A DNA stretch of 64,000 nucleotides. Source: Struthio camelus. Lineage: Eukaryota; Chordata; Aves; Struthioniformes; Struthionidae. The DNA lies in NCBI RefSeq assembly GCF_040807025.1, contig NC_090942.1:69582911-69646910 (forward strand), in the 5' to 3' direction. Positions 1-14,972 of this stretch are shown here, piece after piece; the stretch's first letter is position 1; each line of letters opens with the position of its first letter. Under the pieces are notes generated by a model. The model was not told where the DNA came from. It searched no databases and saw only the letters and a list, made by a program, of their open reading frames with translations. Both the position numbers and the translations under genes were made by a program.

Positions 1-694
1 GTGGTTTGCTGCTCGTTCCCTCTCTCCAGCAAACGCTGGTTCTTTTGAGGCCCTGGGCAAGCCAATTTTCCCCGCTCATAGGTTTTACTTCTAAATCCAG
101 CTGGGCAAAAAGGGACTTGACAGCCCTCAGGACTGGAGGGGCCCTTGTTCTCTCATCTCCTATTGCTCTTTCCTTCTCTGACTATTTACTGTGCAGTGGG
201 CTTCAAGAAATCTCCTGATGGCCTGTTACGATCCACAGCAGTTTGTTCTCGCTGTGATTGTTCCCAAATGGAGACCAGGCAGCCTGAAGAGCACAGTGGC
301 AGTCGCTACAGGGCCAGCGCTTCTTTCGGCTCCCGTCAGGACCCCAGAGGTAGGGTTGGTAGGTGCTCCCCAACATATACGTCTTCCTTATTTCACTTTG
401 TTCAGAACTGGGTTTCCCAGATTTTCCTGTAGATCATTTGTTTGGAGACTTACTGGTGTGCACCTCAGCTTCAAAGGAATTAAAGAGAGGGAGAAGCAGA
501 GAAGAGGAAGAGTTCATATTTCTCTTGGGCTGAACAGAATGAATTTCCTTTAACATAGAGTTGGAATTTGGTGCAGTAAATATGGCCCAACCTGGCAGCC
601 TTATTCATCTAAATAAAAACGGCAGGATCAAACTATTAGTGTCCTGCATAACCCTGCAAGAGACCCCTAATTGATCTCTGCTTTTCCGGCCATG

Positions 695-800
695 CCTGGT
701 TGTCATGTAGTTAATGCCGTGGTCTACCACATGAGAGAAATGGTTTGAATCCTGGCCTCATTTGTCACTCTTTGAGCTAAGCCGGTGGCCTTGTATTTAA
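695..800 (+). repeat. Possible MIR-like SINE remnant (tRNA-derived head)
   Basis: A B-box-like stretch (GGTTTGAATCC, about 740-752) is followed by a segment resembling the part of MIR-type SINEs just after the tRNA-like head. A weak A-box-like segment precedes it by about 40 bases. The copy is heavily mutated, so only the family resemblance is claimed. Confidence 0.35.
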
Positions 801-1240
801 TACTCTTGTGTTCAGAGGAAAGGTAATGAAGGCCAAGGTTTTCAGCAATGACTAGTGATTTGGGGTATCCAACTTGAAACACTGTCAAAGGTCTTGATAT
901 TTTCCAAGGTTCAGCTATTTCTGATGCTTGGGCAGTCTTAGGTAGTCTGGAATTGATTACCCAAAATGACTAGTTAGTTTTGAAAATCTTCATCTAAGGG
1001 TCTGGCGCGGAATTAGAAAAAACAAAATTAGAGAGAGTAATGCACTATGTAAGTCTCTTACAGGAATACTCCAATCTTCCTAGAGCGATAGACAATCAAG
1101 TTTACGGCCAGATACTATTGCAGATTTGCAAAAGGTTTAGTTTAATTTTTGCTGTTGTCTAACTCATAAAGAAAATTGTGAAGGGCATGATAGTTTTTCT
1201 TTTAGGGGGAAAAAAAAGGAGAGTGGCTTCTTATCTTTTT

Positions 1241-1297
1241 ATATGTATACATACATGTGTGTATATAGGTATGTATCTACATATGTATGTATGTATC
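1241..1297. repeat. Degenerate ATGT/ATAC simple repeat
   Basis: An impure tract of alternating atgt, atac and gtat units. It looks like a decayed microsatellite in otherwise unique AT-rich DNA. Confidence 0.7.
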
Positions 1298-4200
1298 TCT
1301 GCAGTTTTAAGTCTTAGTTTGTTTGAAGGGCTTGGGAAAAATTTAAGTTTATTGTAAACTCTCACATCTTAACTGGAGATCAAGGAGATGTGGTTGTGTG
1401 GAGGTATTGTTTTTTCAGAATGATTTCAGTCATTAAGGGTAGAGCCTTAGCAAAAATCATACCAGTACGAGTATTTCAGGGGTCTCCCTAAACTTGTCTT
1501 CCTTTTCCAGTTGTTCCGTGTTCAGCTTCTTGGCTGTTTTGGTGTCATAGTTTCACTGTCTCCTGATTGTGGCAGCTCTGCTGTGTACAAGTTTGGGTTG
1601 TAAAGCAAATGACATGAGAATCTCCCTTGCTGAGCCATTAAAATCTTTCTGACCTTTATTATACATCAAAGAGTGGTGAGAGAAACACATAAGCCCAAAT
1701 ATGGCTTCATTGATAGAACATTTTTCAGAAAATATCCTTTTGCGACTGTTAGGCTCACTGCTCTCTGAGGTATGTTCCTAAGTACTCCAAAGTTGTCTCT
1801 CATCATAAAAATTTTATACTGTACAAAAGAAAGTGAAGTTTTTTTTCCCCTCTTCTTCTTACAGATAGAGCAACTCTAGGGATTTCCTTATTATATTCTG
1901 CAGCCCAGATTTGTTATAAACACTGTAAATATTGGACCTGGCAGAATTTCAGGGTTTTGTTTAGTAAGTATTTTGCCATTATCTTTTCTGTGTCGTGGTT
2001 GAGGATGTTTGAAATTTCCTTGGCTGTCATCACTTTCGATCCTGCCCGGCTTTGGATCCTAAAAACTTAACTAGAGTTTTGTGGTCCTGTATTAAGATGA
2101 TGCAGCTATTCATGGGGTAGCCATTACTCCTCATGTTGTAGTGGAGGCTTCTGGTTTTGAGCCTAAATGCCAGTTCTTGCTCAAGGGCCTCATGTGTACA
2201 AAACAGATTTCTCAGTGACATCTGCAATCTTATGCGTGATTGCAGCTGTTATTCCACCTGCAGAGATTTCACAGTCTGCCATACAGGTAGAGTGGAGTTA
2301 GTGCTCACGTGAATTATGACCAATTACCTGTCACATTTTCCCCCTCCATTTTTATAGCTATTCCCCATTTCCACCTATTCTTAACAAGCTGCTTGGGAGT
2401 TTTGCCAAAGTGCAAAAAGAACTTTTATTATTTTTTTATTAATGACAAGAATTTTTCAGCTGGGTAAGTCTGGCAAGTGCAGCACTGTTTATGTTCAGTT
2501 TTTACTGTGGCTGCATACTGTGCTATTTTCCAAGGACTCCGCACAAAACGGAAAGACTAGAGAGCTGGTTATCTTCTCCAAAGTATTCTAAGATGATATA
2601 GGAGCAGTTCTGCATTTCTGAGTAACTAGCAATGAACTCCAATAGCATAAAAACTCATTGCACATAACAATCCAAGTTTTTGTCCAAAAGGCATGTAATG
2701 CATCTGTATTTGGTGCCATTTAGGTCAGACTTACATACCAGGGACGATCTACTCCAATCAATCTCTGTCGACTTGACTGTTTTCATAAGGTCTTCTCTAT
2801 ACTAGAGCTGTGCCAGCACAGTTCTCTAGCGTATCGCTTTTTTGCCCACAGAGTTGTAACACCTTGACAGAGAACAGGAATGCAATCAGCAAAAGCTCCT
2901 TCTGCTGGCACAGCAGAGGACACACTGGGAAGATCCCAGTCACCAAAACAGTGTTAACTGGGGTGTTGGGAGGCATGTGAATTTTTTATTCCACAAAATA
3001 ACATAGTTACATGATCTAAACTTGATAGGCTAGACCAGGACCTTGGGTAGATGCAGGTAACACTTTTAAGTCAAGCATAAAACCAAGCTAAAAGCAATAG
3101 AAGAAGTGGTTTTATTTAGAGAGGGTTGAATTCGTTTGTGCCAGTTAAGCCTAACTTTAGCTCACTTATCTGTGGACAAGGCTCAGTTAGGAATTGTATT
3201 TTAAATACCTAATGATATGGCTCTGACAGTTCCTTGCCACTTTTGGTAGACCTGCATGAGAAGTGAGTTGGTGAACCTTGTGCTTCGTGTAAACGAGGAG
3301 AATCCTGAGCTGTGTGGCTCGCAGGCGACCAGCTGACGCTCAGGTCACTGCATGCCTCTGAGCTGTGGTGAACCGCTTTGCCTGTCACCTGCATGAAATC
3401 CTGCATTTCCATGGTGTAACAGGGAAGATTAACCCTTTCTTTCCCAGCTTGTCCAGTACCTCGTTATTCCTCCCGGTAAAAGAGGCTGCAATCTGCAGAG
3501 AGCCCAAAAGCTGTGTCCAAAGCCAGGAAAGGATCATCTAGCGGACCTGTGTGCAAGAGTGAGCACATGTGCGCCTGCCTCTAGGGTATGCTGGAGGGAT
3601 GGGGGAGGAGGATATGGCCCCACGGAAACTGTGGCTCATTCACATCGTTGCGACAGGCGTGAGAGTGCCGGAGTGGGGCTACAGCTTTCTAAACTCAGCC
3701 CAGGATTGAAGGACCTCGAAAGTGACACCCCTTCCCAAGTTATGAACTGTCATCCAGAAGGTCTGTCAGCGTCGAAGGCACTGGTCTGGTGTAAAAAGCG
3801 GTGGAGTAGCTTCAACAAAGTCCTCTCCTGGTTTGGGTCTCAGGCAGATGTTGCTCTACTGAGTCACTGTTGTCACCAAAATCTCAGCCTAACTAAATTT
3901 AATTTTTCTCTTCAGCTCCTCTACCCAAATGGGCAGAAGCCTTTGGCTCTTGATGCCAGCAGCGTTAAATTCCTCACTTGATCCTGTCACTCTTTTCTTT
4001 GTAGTGCTTTCTCTCGATATATCTCAGCGTTGTTCTGAGTGGATCTTCCAGACTATCTTGTTGACTTGTAATTTGAGGTCCTACGTCTTCAGCCCTATGA
4101 CTAGTCCTTCTAAACTGACTTGCTGTGCAGTTTTTATGTTGCGCAGACTTGCGTGTTCAGAGCGATTGTCCTGTTTGTCAGAAGCGGCAGACATTAGTTG

Positions 4201-7200
4201 TGCAGTTGCCTTTTCAGTCTAACTTTGTAACCCTATGTTTGTGATATATGGCTTTCTCTCTTTGCCTCCCACCCCGCCCCCCCCTTTCTGCAGTACAATC
4301 TGGTTGGTTATTTCTGCACAGGACAGAAATTGCTGCTAGCTGTATATCTGCTTAAAGGCATCTTTAGAAATTTTGTGGATTCCTAGAGTTTGAGTGAGGC
4401 TTTCTTTTGTGTCGTTCTGCAAAGAAATAATATTAAATACGTTACAAATGATTAGAGGTAATTTTATGTTTCCTGCGTCCCATTTGCGTTTTCAAGGTTT
4501 TGCAAAAGCAGACCTTTGGAAAGTAGTCCGTAGTCTACGATGCTGAATAAGAGATGTTGCTTTGGAGAGTGTATCTGGGGGTATCCTCAAACTCTACCTC
4601 TCATCTGTGTGCAGAACTGGATTTCTGTTTGTACAGGACTCATCTGAAATGGTGGACCCTTTCCTCTAAATTAAAATCTGTAACTATTCTGTAATATTTC
4701 ACAGAATATAACATTTCTGAATAAGCCTGGGTGAAAGCATCCCAATTCCTGGACTTTATAAAGACTCTCCGGTTCCTGGTGTGTCCCCGGAGTGGACATG
4801 CCCACTGGGGACATGGATATACTTGGAGCAAATGCCCAGTCCTCAAACAGCAAAACAAACAAGCATGGAGCTGATAAAATAAAAAGGCTCTCATTGGAAA
4901 ACATGGTTTGGTCTAAATTGAAATTTTCTGAAGAAAAACATATTTTTCCATGGTGGCATTTCAAAACTGAATGATTACTGTTTCCAACTGATATTTAGAC
5001 TTAAATGTCACTTTAAGTTGAAACCTTAACCTGAAACGAGAGTTTAAATTTCACGTCAACATACTGAAATATCTTGTTTTGGATCAACATTTTATTTTGA
5101 GTGTTTTGTTTCTATCAACAATATCTTCTTTTCTTCCCCCCACATTTTCAAATCAAAAGTGTTTGGAATTGTTCATGGCATGAAATAGTATAATATTTTG
5201 ACCTTTCATCCTTATTTGGGATGAAGGCAAATGGTGAAATCTCAGACCTTCTTGGGGAACAGAGATTCCATTCTCTGACCAGATCCACAAAAGTATATTT
5301 CCACTGGTTTTGCTGGCTGGCTACTCCAATACTTTGTGTGTGATGACTTGTAATTCAGTGCAGATTGACTCTGTGGCGTGTCCACATGGCTGGTCTGCAG
5401 AGGCTGAGGGCAGTTAATCTTTCTTACTCTGTGTTGTGCTTTCAAATTAATATCCAGATTTCTTTCCCAAGATAAATTTTCCTTCCTAACCAGTGTTTGG
5501 TAATGCACTGCACAGCTTCCTGATAAATATTCCATACACAAATTAGGACTCTGATGTTCCCTCAGTGTAGCTATGAAATTTCTCATATGAAATCAGGATG
5601 TTTTAAAATTTGAGGCAGCTTCTCTGTTGGCTATTGTTTACAGTTGTGCAAACTGCCATCTATCTTTCTGCTAAGAAGCTACTTTTTCCCCTTCCCACCA
5701 TTGTCGGGAAGTTTTTCTTGCCAGGCTCTGTACACTGTGTCTCTGAAACAGTTTTATGGTGTTCCCCAGCAGCATGCTTTTCTAAAGTTGTTGCCTCAAA
5801 GCATAATCCAGAGAAAGTCTCTGAACCAAGAAATGTCTTTTTTTCTGTTTGGCTTTGAGGTGTTATCTTCACTCTTCCAAAATGCAGTTGGCTCCATCTA
5901 CATCCCTAAGCTGTTTTGTTTGGAGCAAAGAGACCTCAGAAAATCAAGAGAGGCCACACACATAAACAACTGTGTGTGAAATCAATTAATCTAAAAGAGT
6001 AAGAGACATATTCTTGAAGGAGGAAAGACTAGTTCTCACAGAAACTTCCCTTGTGTATTGCATTGGTGGGACTGTTACAAACATTACGTCACTGGAACAA
6101 TGATGAGGTAGGTGAATATTTTAAACTTTTTCTGCTAACATTGGCTAATATTTAAAGAAAGAACGGAGTTTGATAGTGTTTGAAAAGTCTTCTGCGAGTA
6201 TTCTAACAAATGAATTTAATAGTAGAAATGCTCAAAATATTAACATGCTACAGCAAATGCTATTGATGGAACTTACATTTTGACATCATAACTTCAAATA
6301 TTTGCATCATAACTTTGATTCCAGGAATTGCCCTGATCCATCCAAGGATAAGAAGCCATTTGTCACTCTTACATATTCAGTTATCAGACATTTTCAGCAA
6401 TATGTTCACCAACAATCTACAGGACAGGAGTTACTCATAGGAGTTCTTATGAACAATTTTTGATCTTAAATTAGAGAAAATCTTATGTTGCTTTTAAAAA
6501 ATCTGATAAGGCAAAGAGACAGATTTCCTCAAGTCGTATGTTATAAACTATTACTTGTCTCCGGAGCTGCATGACTGTGAAACTGGACTTCAATATTTAA
6601 GGATTTCTATACCCAGTTAACTCCTGGACTGTTGTCACGTATAGCCGGAGTGCTCAACTGTCTCCGCAGGAAGACAGTTTCTCATTTCTCAGCACATTGT
6701 GGTCCTTCGCTTTGGGATACCCAGCGGTCAGTGACTAAGAACGTATCCAGTTCCTCTGTGCACCACTTTAAATAATAGTCTCCTCTCTTGGCAGGCTGGC
6801 TGAGGGCAGAGCTAACACATTCTAGGAGAAAAAACTGAGTTCAGTCTTTCTTGGCTGAAGGAAGGCCATGGAAAGGAGGCCTCAAGAGAGCATTGTATGG
6901 AGGAAAGGAAAGGAAGGAAGGATTGGGAAGTCTGGGAGACAGCTACTCCACTCAAAATAACACCTTGAATTGTCACTGGAGAGGATGAAGCAGTGCAGCT
7001 CTGAGAAACCTTTTAGTCTTTTGTGCTTGTAGTGTTACTTAGACATTCAAATAATTTCACTGCCGTGAACCTTCCCTGGCCCTATCCTACCTACCATTTG
7101 AGGATGAGAAAAATAACAAGAGAAATTACTTTGCATTTTACACTGAGGTCTCCCTGAAGAATCACACTCTCTTTCATCCAATTCTGAACTGAAAGTTTCT

Positions 7201-10200
7201 CTTACGGAGTGAAAGGCTCCCAAAGGTAACAGAAAAAACCTCCATGTCAGGGAAAGCTAGAGGATGAGAGTCTTGACGGGATACTCCTGGTTATGCAACC
7301 CTAAGGTAAGTTTTTGTTCTGATTTCTTGTTTCATTTCTAGTATAGAAGAGATTATTTTCCACATTTGAAAAGAAGGAAAGTCCTTTGCATCGAAGATTT
7401 TAGTGTCCAATTTTTCTACTCGAGGCCAAGAGATTCTCAAAAATGGAAGCCAGGAAGATATCATTTGTTACTGTAGTGCAGGTGGAAGCCCTTCCTGAGA
7501 AGGCAAAGAGCCATCCCTGTAGCCTTTTGGGTGGAAGGGAATCACCAGGTACAACCTGGGGTTGCCAAATCCCAACAGGTTGGCAGAAGCTTCTGAGAAG
7601 CCACTGCCTTTTATCATTCTGATCACCTTTGTTTGTTTTATTTGATATCTCATTTGTTCGAGGCTGGCAGAGAAGGAGATCGCCTCTCAGGGCCCTCAGG
7701 GCAAAGCTTGGGCTTTCTGGAGCTCAGTTCTGTTTCCTCCCCTGCCACAGCCCCTGTGCTGACCCCAAGAGGCATCTCTCCAAGGAGGTGCCTGCTGAAA
7801 TGCACAAAGTCATTTGCAGTTTAGCTGCCCAAATGCCCTTGAAATACATTTCCCTCAGGCACCTTTATAAACAACTGGTGTGCCTTTTTAGGCCTCTAAA
7901 TATCTCTGTTAAACTAGCTCATGGTCGCTTGGTGTGTCTTAGCTTCACATCTATGAAAGGGAAATGATAACACGTTCATACTTCCCTGATGCTCATGTGG
8001 TCCTTATGCTGTTTCCTCTTGAACCAAGCCTGAGCAGGCGGTGTAAATGGTGTTCTCCTCCCCTACATTCCCATCTTGTGCTTGGATGGAAATACAGAGA
8101 ATGCTTGACAGCATAGATAAATTAAACTGCTAATTTGCCAGACCTAATTACAGTTTTTAGATTTGCTGCCTGACCTGAAAATAAAACTCCTCTCGTGAAG
8201 TTTTCTTCTTTTGTTTTTGTTTTGTTTTAAACAAAGCAAGTAAACAGCAGCCACACTACTGAACATAAGACGATGAATTGCCCAGTTCAGCTTCCTAGAT
8301 CCCTCCCTGGGTTCTGCTCAGCCGCTTGTGCCCCATGCTGCGCTTTGGGAGGGGCGTACCAAGCTAAATATATCTGCACTGTCTGTGAAATGCAGTATGG
8401 GGTACTGCGTCATTTGGTGGAGTTTACTTGGAAACTAAGGTGGGAAGCCAGCTTTTATTTTCAGCCTTGGGTCAGATGCATTGGTCAGTCATCTCACCCA
8501 GAGTTTTAGTGTCGATCAGGAGCTTGTCCTTGAAAAAGAGACATAAAGCCTGCTTTCTAAATAAGAAAACAAACTAATTAAAGCAACAAAATAACATTAG
8601 AGCAACCGTATTTTTCTTGTTCAACAACCAGATTTAAGATCCAAGAGCTTCTTTGGATAGATCACCTTAAAAAAACAACAAAAAAAAATCATAGCTCAAA
8701 TATCATTGCTTATTGGGTAGAGGAGTTGGTGTGGTGCTCAAAATATATCAGAAAGAACTCCAGCTCTGGCAGCACACTGGCATCTGGAGTCCTTGGGTTT
8801 TTGATTATGTTGAGAGAGAAATGTGTACCTCCAAGAAATGCATAATGAACAGATGCAAGCGGGTAGCTAAAAAGGCTCTAAATTTGCATTTTCTAGGCCT
8901 GGCCTGATTTTTTGTACGTGTTCTGCTGTTGTTTCTGCTAGCACAGCGTGGACTAGAAAATGAATGGTATTTCCTCGCCCTGGCCCAGACATGCTAATGC
9001 AGCTTGATGCACACCTGAGCTAGCTCTGGTCTTTGCCTCACACAAGCAACAGCAGCATGGCAAATGTAGCTGCAGGGGCTACACAAATTTGCTGGGGACG
9101 CTCTGGGACTTCTCTGAGCTAGCCAAGACTTCTTGCCTGTGGTGCTGAATATATTTTTTCTCTCTTCTTCCTTATACCATTCTAAGTGAGAGGAGTGCTC
9201 GAGTCTCTGGCTATCTTACTAATACAGTAGCAAACAGTAAATAAACAGTTCACTGTAAGGCTTTGCATTTATCCAGTGGGACTGATGATGTGAAATAACT
9301 CCTGTCTTGTGTTTTACAGTGCCTAGCATACAGGCCTCTAAGTACTCCTGCAATGCATGCAACACATTGCAGACCAAAACCATATAGCTTTCTGTGCATA
9401 GAGCACCTGTCATCCTGGAGTCCCGATCTACAGCTAGGGATCCTAGAGCTCCATGACATACGTTTCATACTGATGACAATAAAATACTCCAGACTTCTCT
9501 AGGGATATTCAGTTGAGAGGAAGTGGGCTGGTACTGGGCTTTCTGGGGTTTATCCCTTGCTCTGTGATTGAGGTAGGTTTGAGTGGCTCCTTTCCTTCAT
9601 AGACCTCACCTGAGCACTAATATCTGTGAGCAGTAGAGACTCCAGAGGATTACCATGACCATTTCTATCTTCCCAGGTGTAGCTTATCCTCTTTGTAACT
9701 TAGGAGCATTGAGAGGATAGATGAGAAATACTTTCCTTTAGCTTTCATTGCAGACTCTGTGTCTGTCTGGCTTCTTTGACTCTCCAGTGGTTCCTAGGAA
9801 GATGGTAAGTAAATGAACAATCTTAGCAGATGTTACTGCAGAAGTTTGATGGTTCTGTATCTCTTTTGATTTCCTATACTTTATTCCTTGGTGCTTTATG
9901 TTTCTGAAGTGAACCATTTGCTCCCTCTCCCCATCCAACAGTAACCCTGCCTCAGCCCTGAGGAATCAATATAACTGGCAGTTGGAATTGCCTTGTTTTG
10001 TCAGTGGGCTGGCAGGACTCAGGGAAGAGGATTTCCTAGCAAAGGTAGACAGAATTCACAAATAGCTGTCCTGCAACCACATGCTCTAGCTACTGCACTT
10101 AATAGTCATGGGTTTTACTCAACAGTTCCATGGAAAGTAAAACTGTCTGCATGGTATGCTAGACCAGGCACCTTCATTAGGAGAAGTTGTGCTGGATGGA

Positions 10201-11467
10201 TAGCATGTCCCTCTCTAACCATCTCATACCACACAGAATACTAACTGAACCATAATCACATATGATTAACTATTCAAAAATAAATATTGCCCCTGCGTGA
10301 AGCAGTATTCCCTTTCCTCTTTTTCCCCTTAAGCCCTTCTCCCTCGCCCCCATTATCACTATCATCCGTGTCCTGGCTGGGCACATCAGCCATCTAGTAG
10401 AGTTGGGTAGATTGAAGCCTCAGTGTCTGTTTTTTTTAAGAAGTGTTTGTGGCTTTGCTTTGGATCCCAGCTGTGGAAGGGGAAATAGGTTGAGTCCGTC
10501 AATGTGCCTGCGCAGTGGACAGTGTTAACACTGGACTTTGAGGATAGTGAGTTGTTTTGTCCTGTCAGTAAAACTGCTGATGTTCAGGTTAGAGTTTCTG
10601 AGAGTGATTCCAGGAGCACTGAAGGATTTTGGTCAGTGTTTCAGGGTGTCAGTGCTGAGGCCAGGTGAGGCCTGTGGCCTAGGACTTGAGGTCAAGAAAT
10701 GGACTGCACAGGGCAGCCTCTTGAGCTTTGGAGTTCCCAAACTGCAGGTTCCCTGTCTGGTCTGCTGAGGGACACAAGGTAGCGCAAGATGCAGTGGGCA
10801 GGAAAAACTCTGATCTGCACTTCTCCACTTGTTCTGACCCCTGCTGCAAATGTGAACGTAAAGCCGTGGATAGATGCTGGCAACCCTCACGTTTCCTTCA
10901 GTTTGTGCCCGGGCTTCGCGTTTCTGTGGCTTTGAGAGAACGGCTGACGGGTTTGGGGTTGCAGTTTTAGGGAGCAGTCCAGTCTTACAGCAGCACTCAC
11001 GCCATGAAGGCGAGAGTAACCATGAGCTTCCACTCAGTGTGTGGATGTTTAGTGGGAGGGGATGTGGAAGGGGGCAAAAAGGGAAAAGCAAACTTGGGAC
11101 TGGTAAAGGCAGGTATAAAAGAGGAAATGAAGAAGGAGGGGGAAGTGTGCTGACTCGGCAGGGATGTGGCGCAAGAGAAGGGTGCAGGTTTGATGTTGCC
11201 TCTCCCAGCATTTACGCTGCACTGGTGTGTTACGGTAGTGACCCCAGCATAAGTTCCCACATAACTGATGGGAAAATGTGTGTGCATGGAAGGAAATGGG
11301 GAAGGAGGGAATGTGTTAACACAAAAGATCAACCCCGCTGCTGTGAGCTCCTCTCTGTTGGCAACTGTTTCCTCTTCTGCATTTTCTTACCTTTACTCAC
11401 CTGAGGGCTGTCATCTCCTAAATGAAACCTGGGCTCTGCTCATACTCTGTGTAGGGAAGCCTGTTTT

Positions 11468-11492
11468 AAAAAAAAAAAAAAAAAAAAAAAAA
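11468..11492. repeat. Poly(A) run of 25
   Basis: Twenty-five uninterrupted A residues. No retrocopy or SINE body is recognisable upstream, so it is called a homopolymer rather than the tail of a retroelement. Shorter runs of the same kind occur at 21,785-21,806 and, as T, at 23,921-23,936. Confidence 0.9.
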
Positions 11493-14400
11493 CATAGCTG
11501 CAAATGACAGAGTAGGAGATAACCAGGGTTATCCAGGAACAATAAAATAGGGCATTGTGTTTTATGGGAGAAACTGTCTTTCTCATGGGGTCTAAAACTT
11601 TGTGCCTGACCATTGCAGGTCTCCGGACCCTAATGCTAATCCTTCCCATGTTTTACTGTGCAATAAATAATGTAAACCCGATTATAATTCCTTCTGTAAT
11701 GTCAGTCAATCTATTTTTCACTTCCTAAACTAGTATGCTATGGTCTTGTGTCCTGTTGAGCCACTGCTTTGTCTCACTCCAGCAGTCCTGCCTTAACAGC
11801 TTAACTGGTTTGCTGAGTGGTTTGGAGCCTTTTGATGGAAGGTGCTATTTAATTATCAATGGTGTTATGTTCCCAGAGTTCACTACATGAAAGCAAAATA
11901 CCGGCAGTCTGTAATTAATCTAAGCTAATGTGCCACTGTTTACACTCCATCTCCGAAACCAGACAGATGTAAGAAGACACCCAGCTTTCATCTGGGATCC
12001 TCCCAGGTTATTTCTGAGCTATCTTTGGAGAACTGTAGTGAACAAATCTACCCACGCCACAAGTCCCTCAGAAATGAGTACCTTCAACTTTTCTAAGGAA
12101 TGAGTGGGAGACTTTGTTACTTATTTCCTAGCAGGGAACAGAGTTAATGCCTTTTCATTTGCTTTACCATAGCTGACATTGGCTGGCATTGAACTGGAGG
12201 ACATAACTTCTCCAGTACTAATGAATTTTGCAGTATGAAAAAGTCTGATGTAGTAAATGTTGCTTCCTCCCCTGCTGCCTGAACTGTAGATGAATAGAAG
12301 GCTGCTGTACGTGGGGATGTGCTGGATGGGTTTGGTTGAAAGACTAGTGATTCTCTGCCAGCCTGGGACTCTGGTCTTAAAAGTAAATTATCATATGTTC
12401 ATTTCTGGTCACTCTGCTAGAAATATTTAGCAGAAAAAGTTGATGAAAATGCTTAGAGCAGTAGAGAGCCTGAAGAGATTTTGCATCCATAGTTTAGAGT
12501 GAAGGGTAGTAAAAAGTAACATGACAGAAGTATATAAACTTGGAAGTACAGAGAAGTAAACCAGGCATTCCTGTGTATACTTTTACATAATGCAAGGATT
12601 TCAATGAAATTGAAATAAAACATCTGACATAGGTGAAACTTATTTTTTCATACAACACATAAATAATTGAGACTAAGAATTTAATAGAATTCAGAAAGCA
12701 TTAGACACTTACATGGACAGAGATACTACAGTTTATGAATTTTAGTCTAGCTGTTTTAAAAGGTATCAGGCCTCCTGTTTCTGGATATTCTTCCAGCTGA
12801 AACTGGTGAAATGCCCTTTCTGGCCCCAAGAACATACAATCCCTTCCTTTGAAGCATCTGGCAGTGGACGCTAGCATAGAGGAGTCATTGCCCAAGCCTT
12901 GCATTCCCAAATGTCTCTGCATCAAATGATCAGTATAAACCTAGCTGGAATTACAGATGACCAAAAAGTTCCTAATCGCCTGAAAGCTGATTTGTGGCAT
13001 ATGAGGATATTGCCATCCCAGACTATAGATCCAATGACAGTTGTCCACCTTGTCAAACCACCGATTCAGTTGGCTTACTTACCTCTTTGCTAGTCATCTC
13101 AGTGTTGTACTGTGTAGGTGACCTCTTCAGGTCTGAGGCGCAACAGGGAACATTACAACATCAAAGCCTATACAGGTCCTGCCCGCTCGAGAAACAATGC
13201 ATTTTAGGTGTTACATCAGCGTCTTTTATGAGCAGTGTGTTTCACTTAGACTGAAATGAACTGTGAGCAGCTTCGAAGGGCTTCTCTGGATTTAACCTTT
13301 TCTTGTTAGGAGTATGTCTTTGGGTTCTGCCTGTTTTTAATGAGCAGTAATTTATACTGCTGCAGATGTGCAGGTGCAGAATGGTTCTCCCTCTGCCACT
13401 GCACTGGACACCAGGATGCTGGAGCTTTCTGGGGATGCCTGTAACAGGGTTTGGCCTCCCTTCTTCCCCCATCCCAGCCTTCTGTCAGTTTAGCCTGATA
13501 GCATCTCTGACCTGGAGGGAAGAAAGCTTTGTTGTATCCAGCAGAGGGTGCTAATTAGCAGATATCCCGAGTAATCGGGTACTGCTGGTACCTCTGCACT
13601 GTCTAGTTCTCCTGCTGTGGAGCCCCAGTTTTTGGTGGCTGTGCCCACACTAGCAAGTAGAGCAGGCCAGTAGGAGTGGATCTGGAAGATGAAACAGTTG
13701 ATGCTGAAGACCTGGCATCCATGCTATAGCATTTTGGGGTGGAGGCTCATTATTTTGGACTAGCTCTTTTTTGGTCCCGTGAACTCGGTGTCCGTTTGTA
13801 GATGGAGTGTAGATGATGTGTCCTCCTTGAGTACATTTTCGTGTTTAGTTTCACTGAAGGTGAATCCAGTTCATGAACTCCCAGACTGCTCCAAGCTGCA
13901 AAACCAAAGCATGGGTAGTGGGACCAATCAGGAGATTTGCTTCAAAAGTGAATCCTGATTTGAACTAAAATACGAGCGTGCCCATGACTGTCTGGTTGTC
14001 AGTTACTGTCAGATCTGCTATCGAGTCCCCGTCACCCATGTCAAACTGATCATTTTTAAAATGCAGGTGACTGCAGATACTCCATCTGCTGTCCATTCAA
14101 GGCAGTTTGCAGCCCCCGAGTTTTGAATCAAGTCATGCCTGAACCGAACCTAAACTCTCTAAGTGCATCTCAGTCAATGCTTCCAAGTTTGATCTGATTT
14201 TTTTTCTTCTGTCCGAGCCACAAGTTACAATGCAAAACTGTAACTTGGTCCCAGCTGTGCTCTGAAGGGTCACAAACCTTTCAATGAACCTGGGCTGAGT
14301 CTGTGCCAAATCCCAGAACCAGGTGTATTTTTCATGTGTTTTTAGGACTGTGTGTTGTAAATGTCACATGGCTCTGAAATTTAGCCCATGGAGCAAATGT

Positions 14401-14844
14401 AGCATGTGATCACAGCACTGGGATTAGGGAAGAAGAGGAGGAATTTTTTTCAGATAATTATAGGCAGCTGATTTGCCTGTAGGAAAAAACAAAATCCTGC
14501 TAATGCTCAGCACCTTGGGAGTACTTACTGTAGTTCAGGTATCACTGAACTTCTGTGCATCAAAGGGGGAAATATCTCTCTGGTATATAATCTAAGGTAC
14601 TCCTGGATTAGAGAAAGATCATAGGTCACAATTATATCAGATGCAGAAAACTTCACTGCTATCTTCAGAAATCTCTCTAATTTTCCCTAATGTCCTTTCT
14701 GCTGAAAAATTCCAGAATGTTTAACAAACGTACATAGTTAATAGTACTATCTTGCATGAGTCATCATTATACTGATCTCTCTTACATGGAGCTTTTCATC
14801 AGTAGCCCTCAAAACCTTTTAAAGAAGAGATTTTTCTTGCTATT

Positions 14845-14972
14845 CGTTTTACAGATGGGGAAACAAAGTGGAGATGAGGACATGCTTAAGGTTATGCAGC
14901 CAACCGAAGGTAGGGTTGGCAATGAAAGTTAAGGTTTTTTGGTTCTGTGCTCTACTAGAACTGCTTCTCCAA
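14845..14972 (-). repeat. MIR/CORE-SINE remnant
   Basis: On the plus strand this reads like the complement of an amniote MIR-type SINE: an 'acagatggggaaac' block, then 'ggttatgcagcca', then 'tgtgctctactagaactgcttctcc'. These blocks appear in the order expected for the central and tRNA-like parts of the element. Divergence is high, consistent with an ancient insertion. Confidence 0.5.

Noticed and set aside
10633..11211. 192-codon minus-strand frame
   Set aside because: Proline- and leucine-rich chance frame in a purine-biased stretch. No start context, domain or splice partner.
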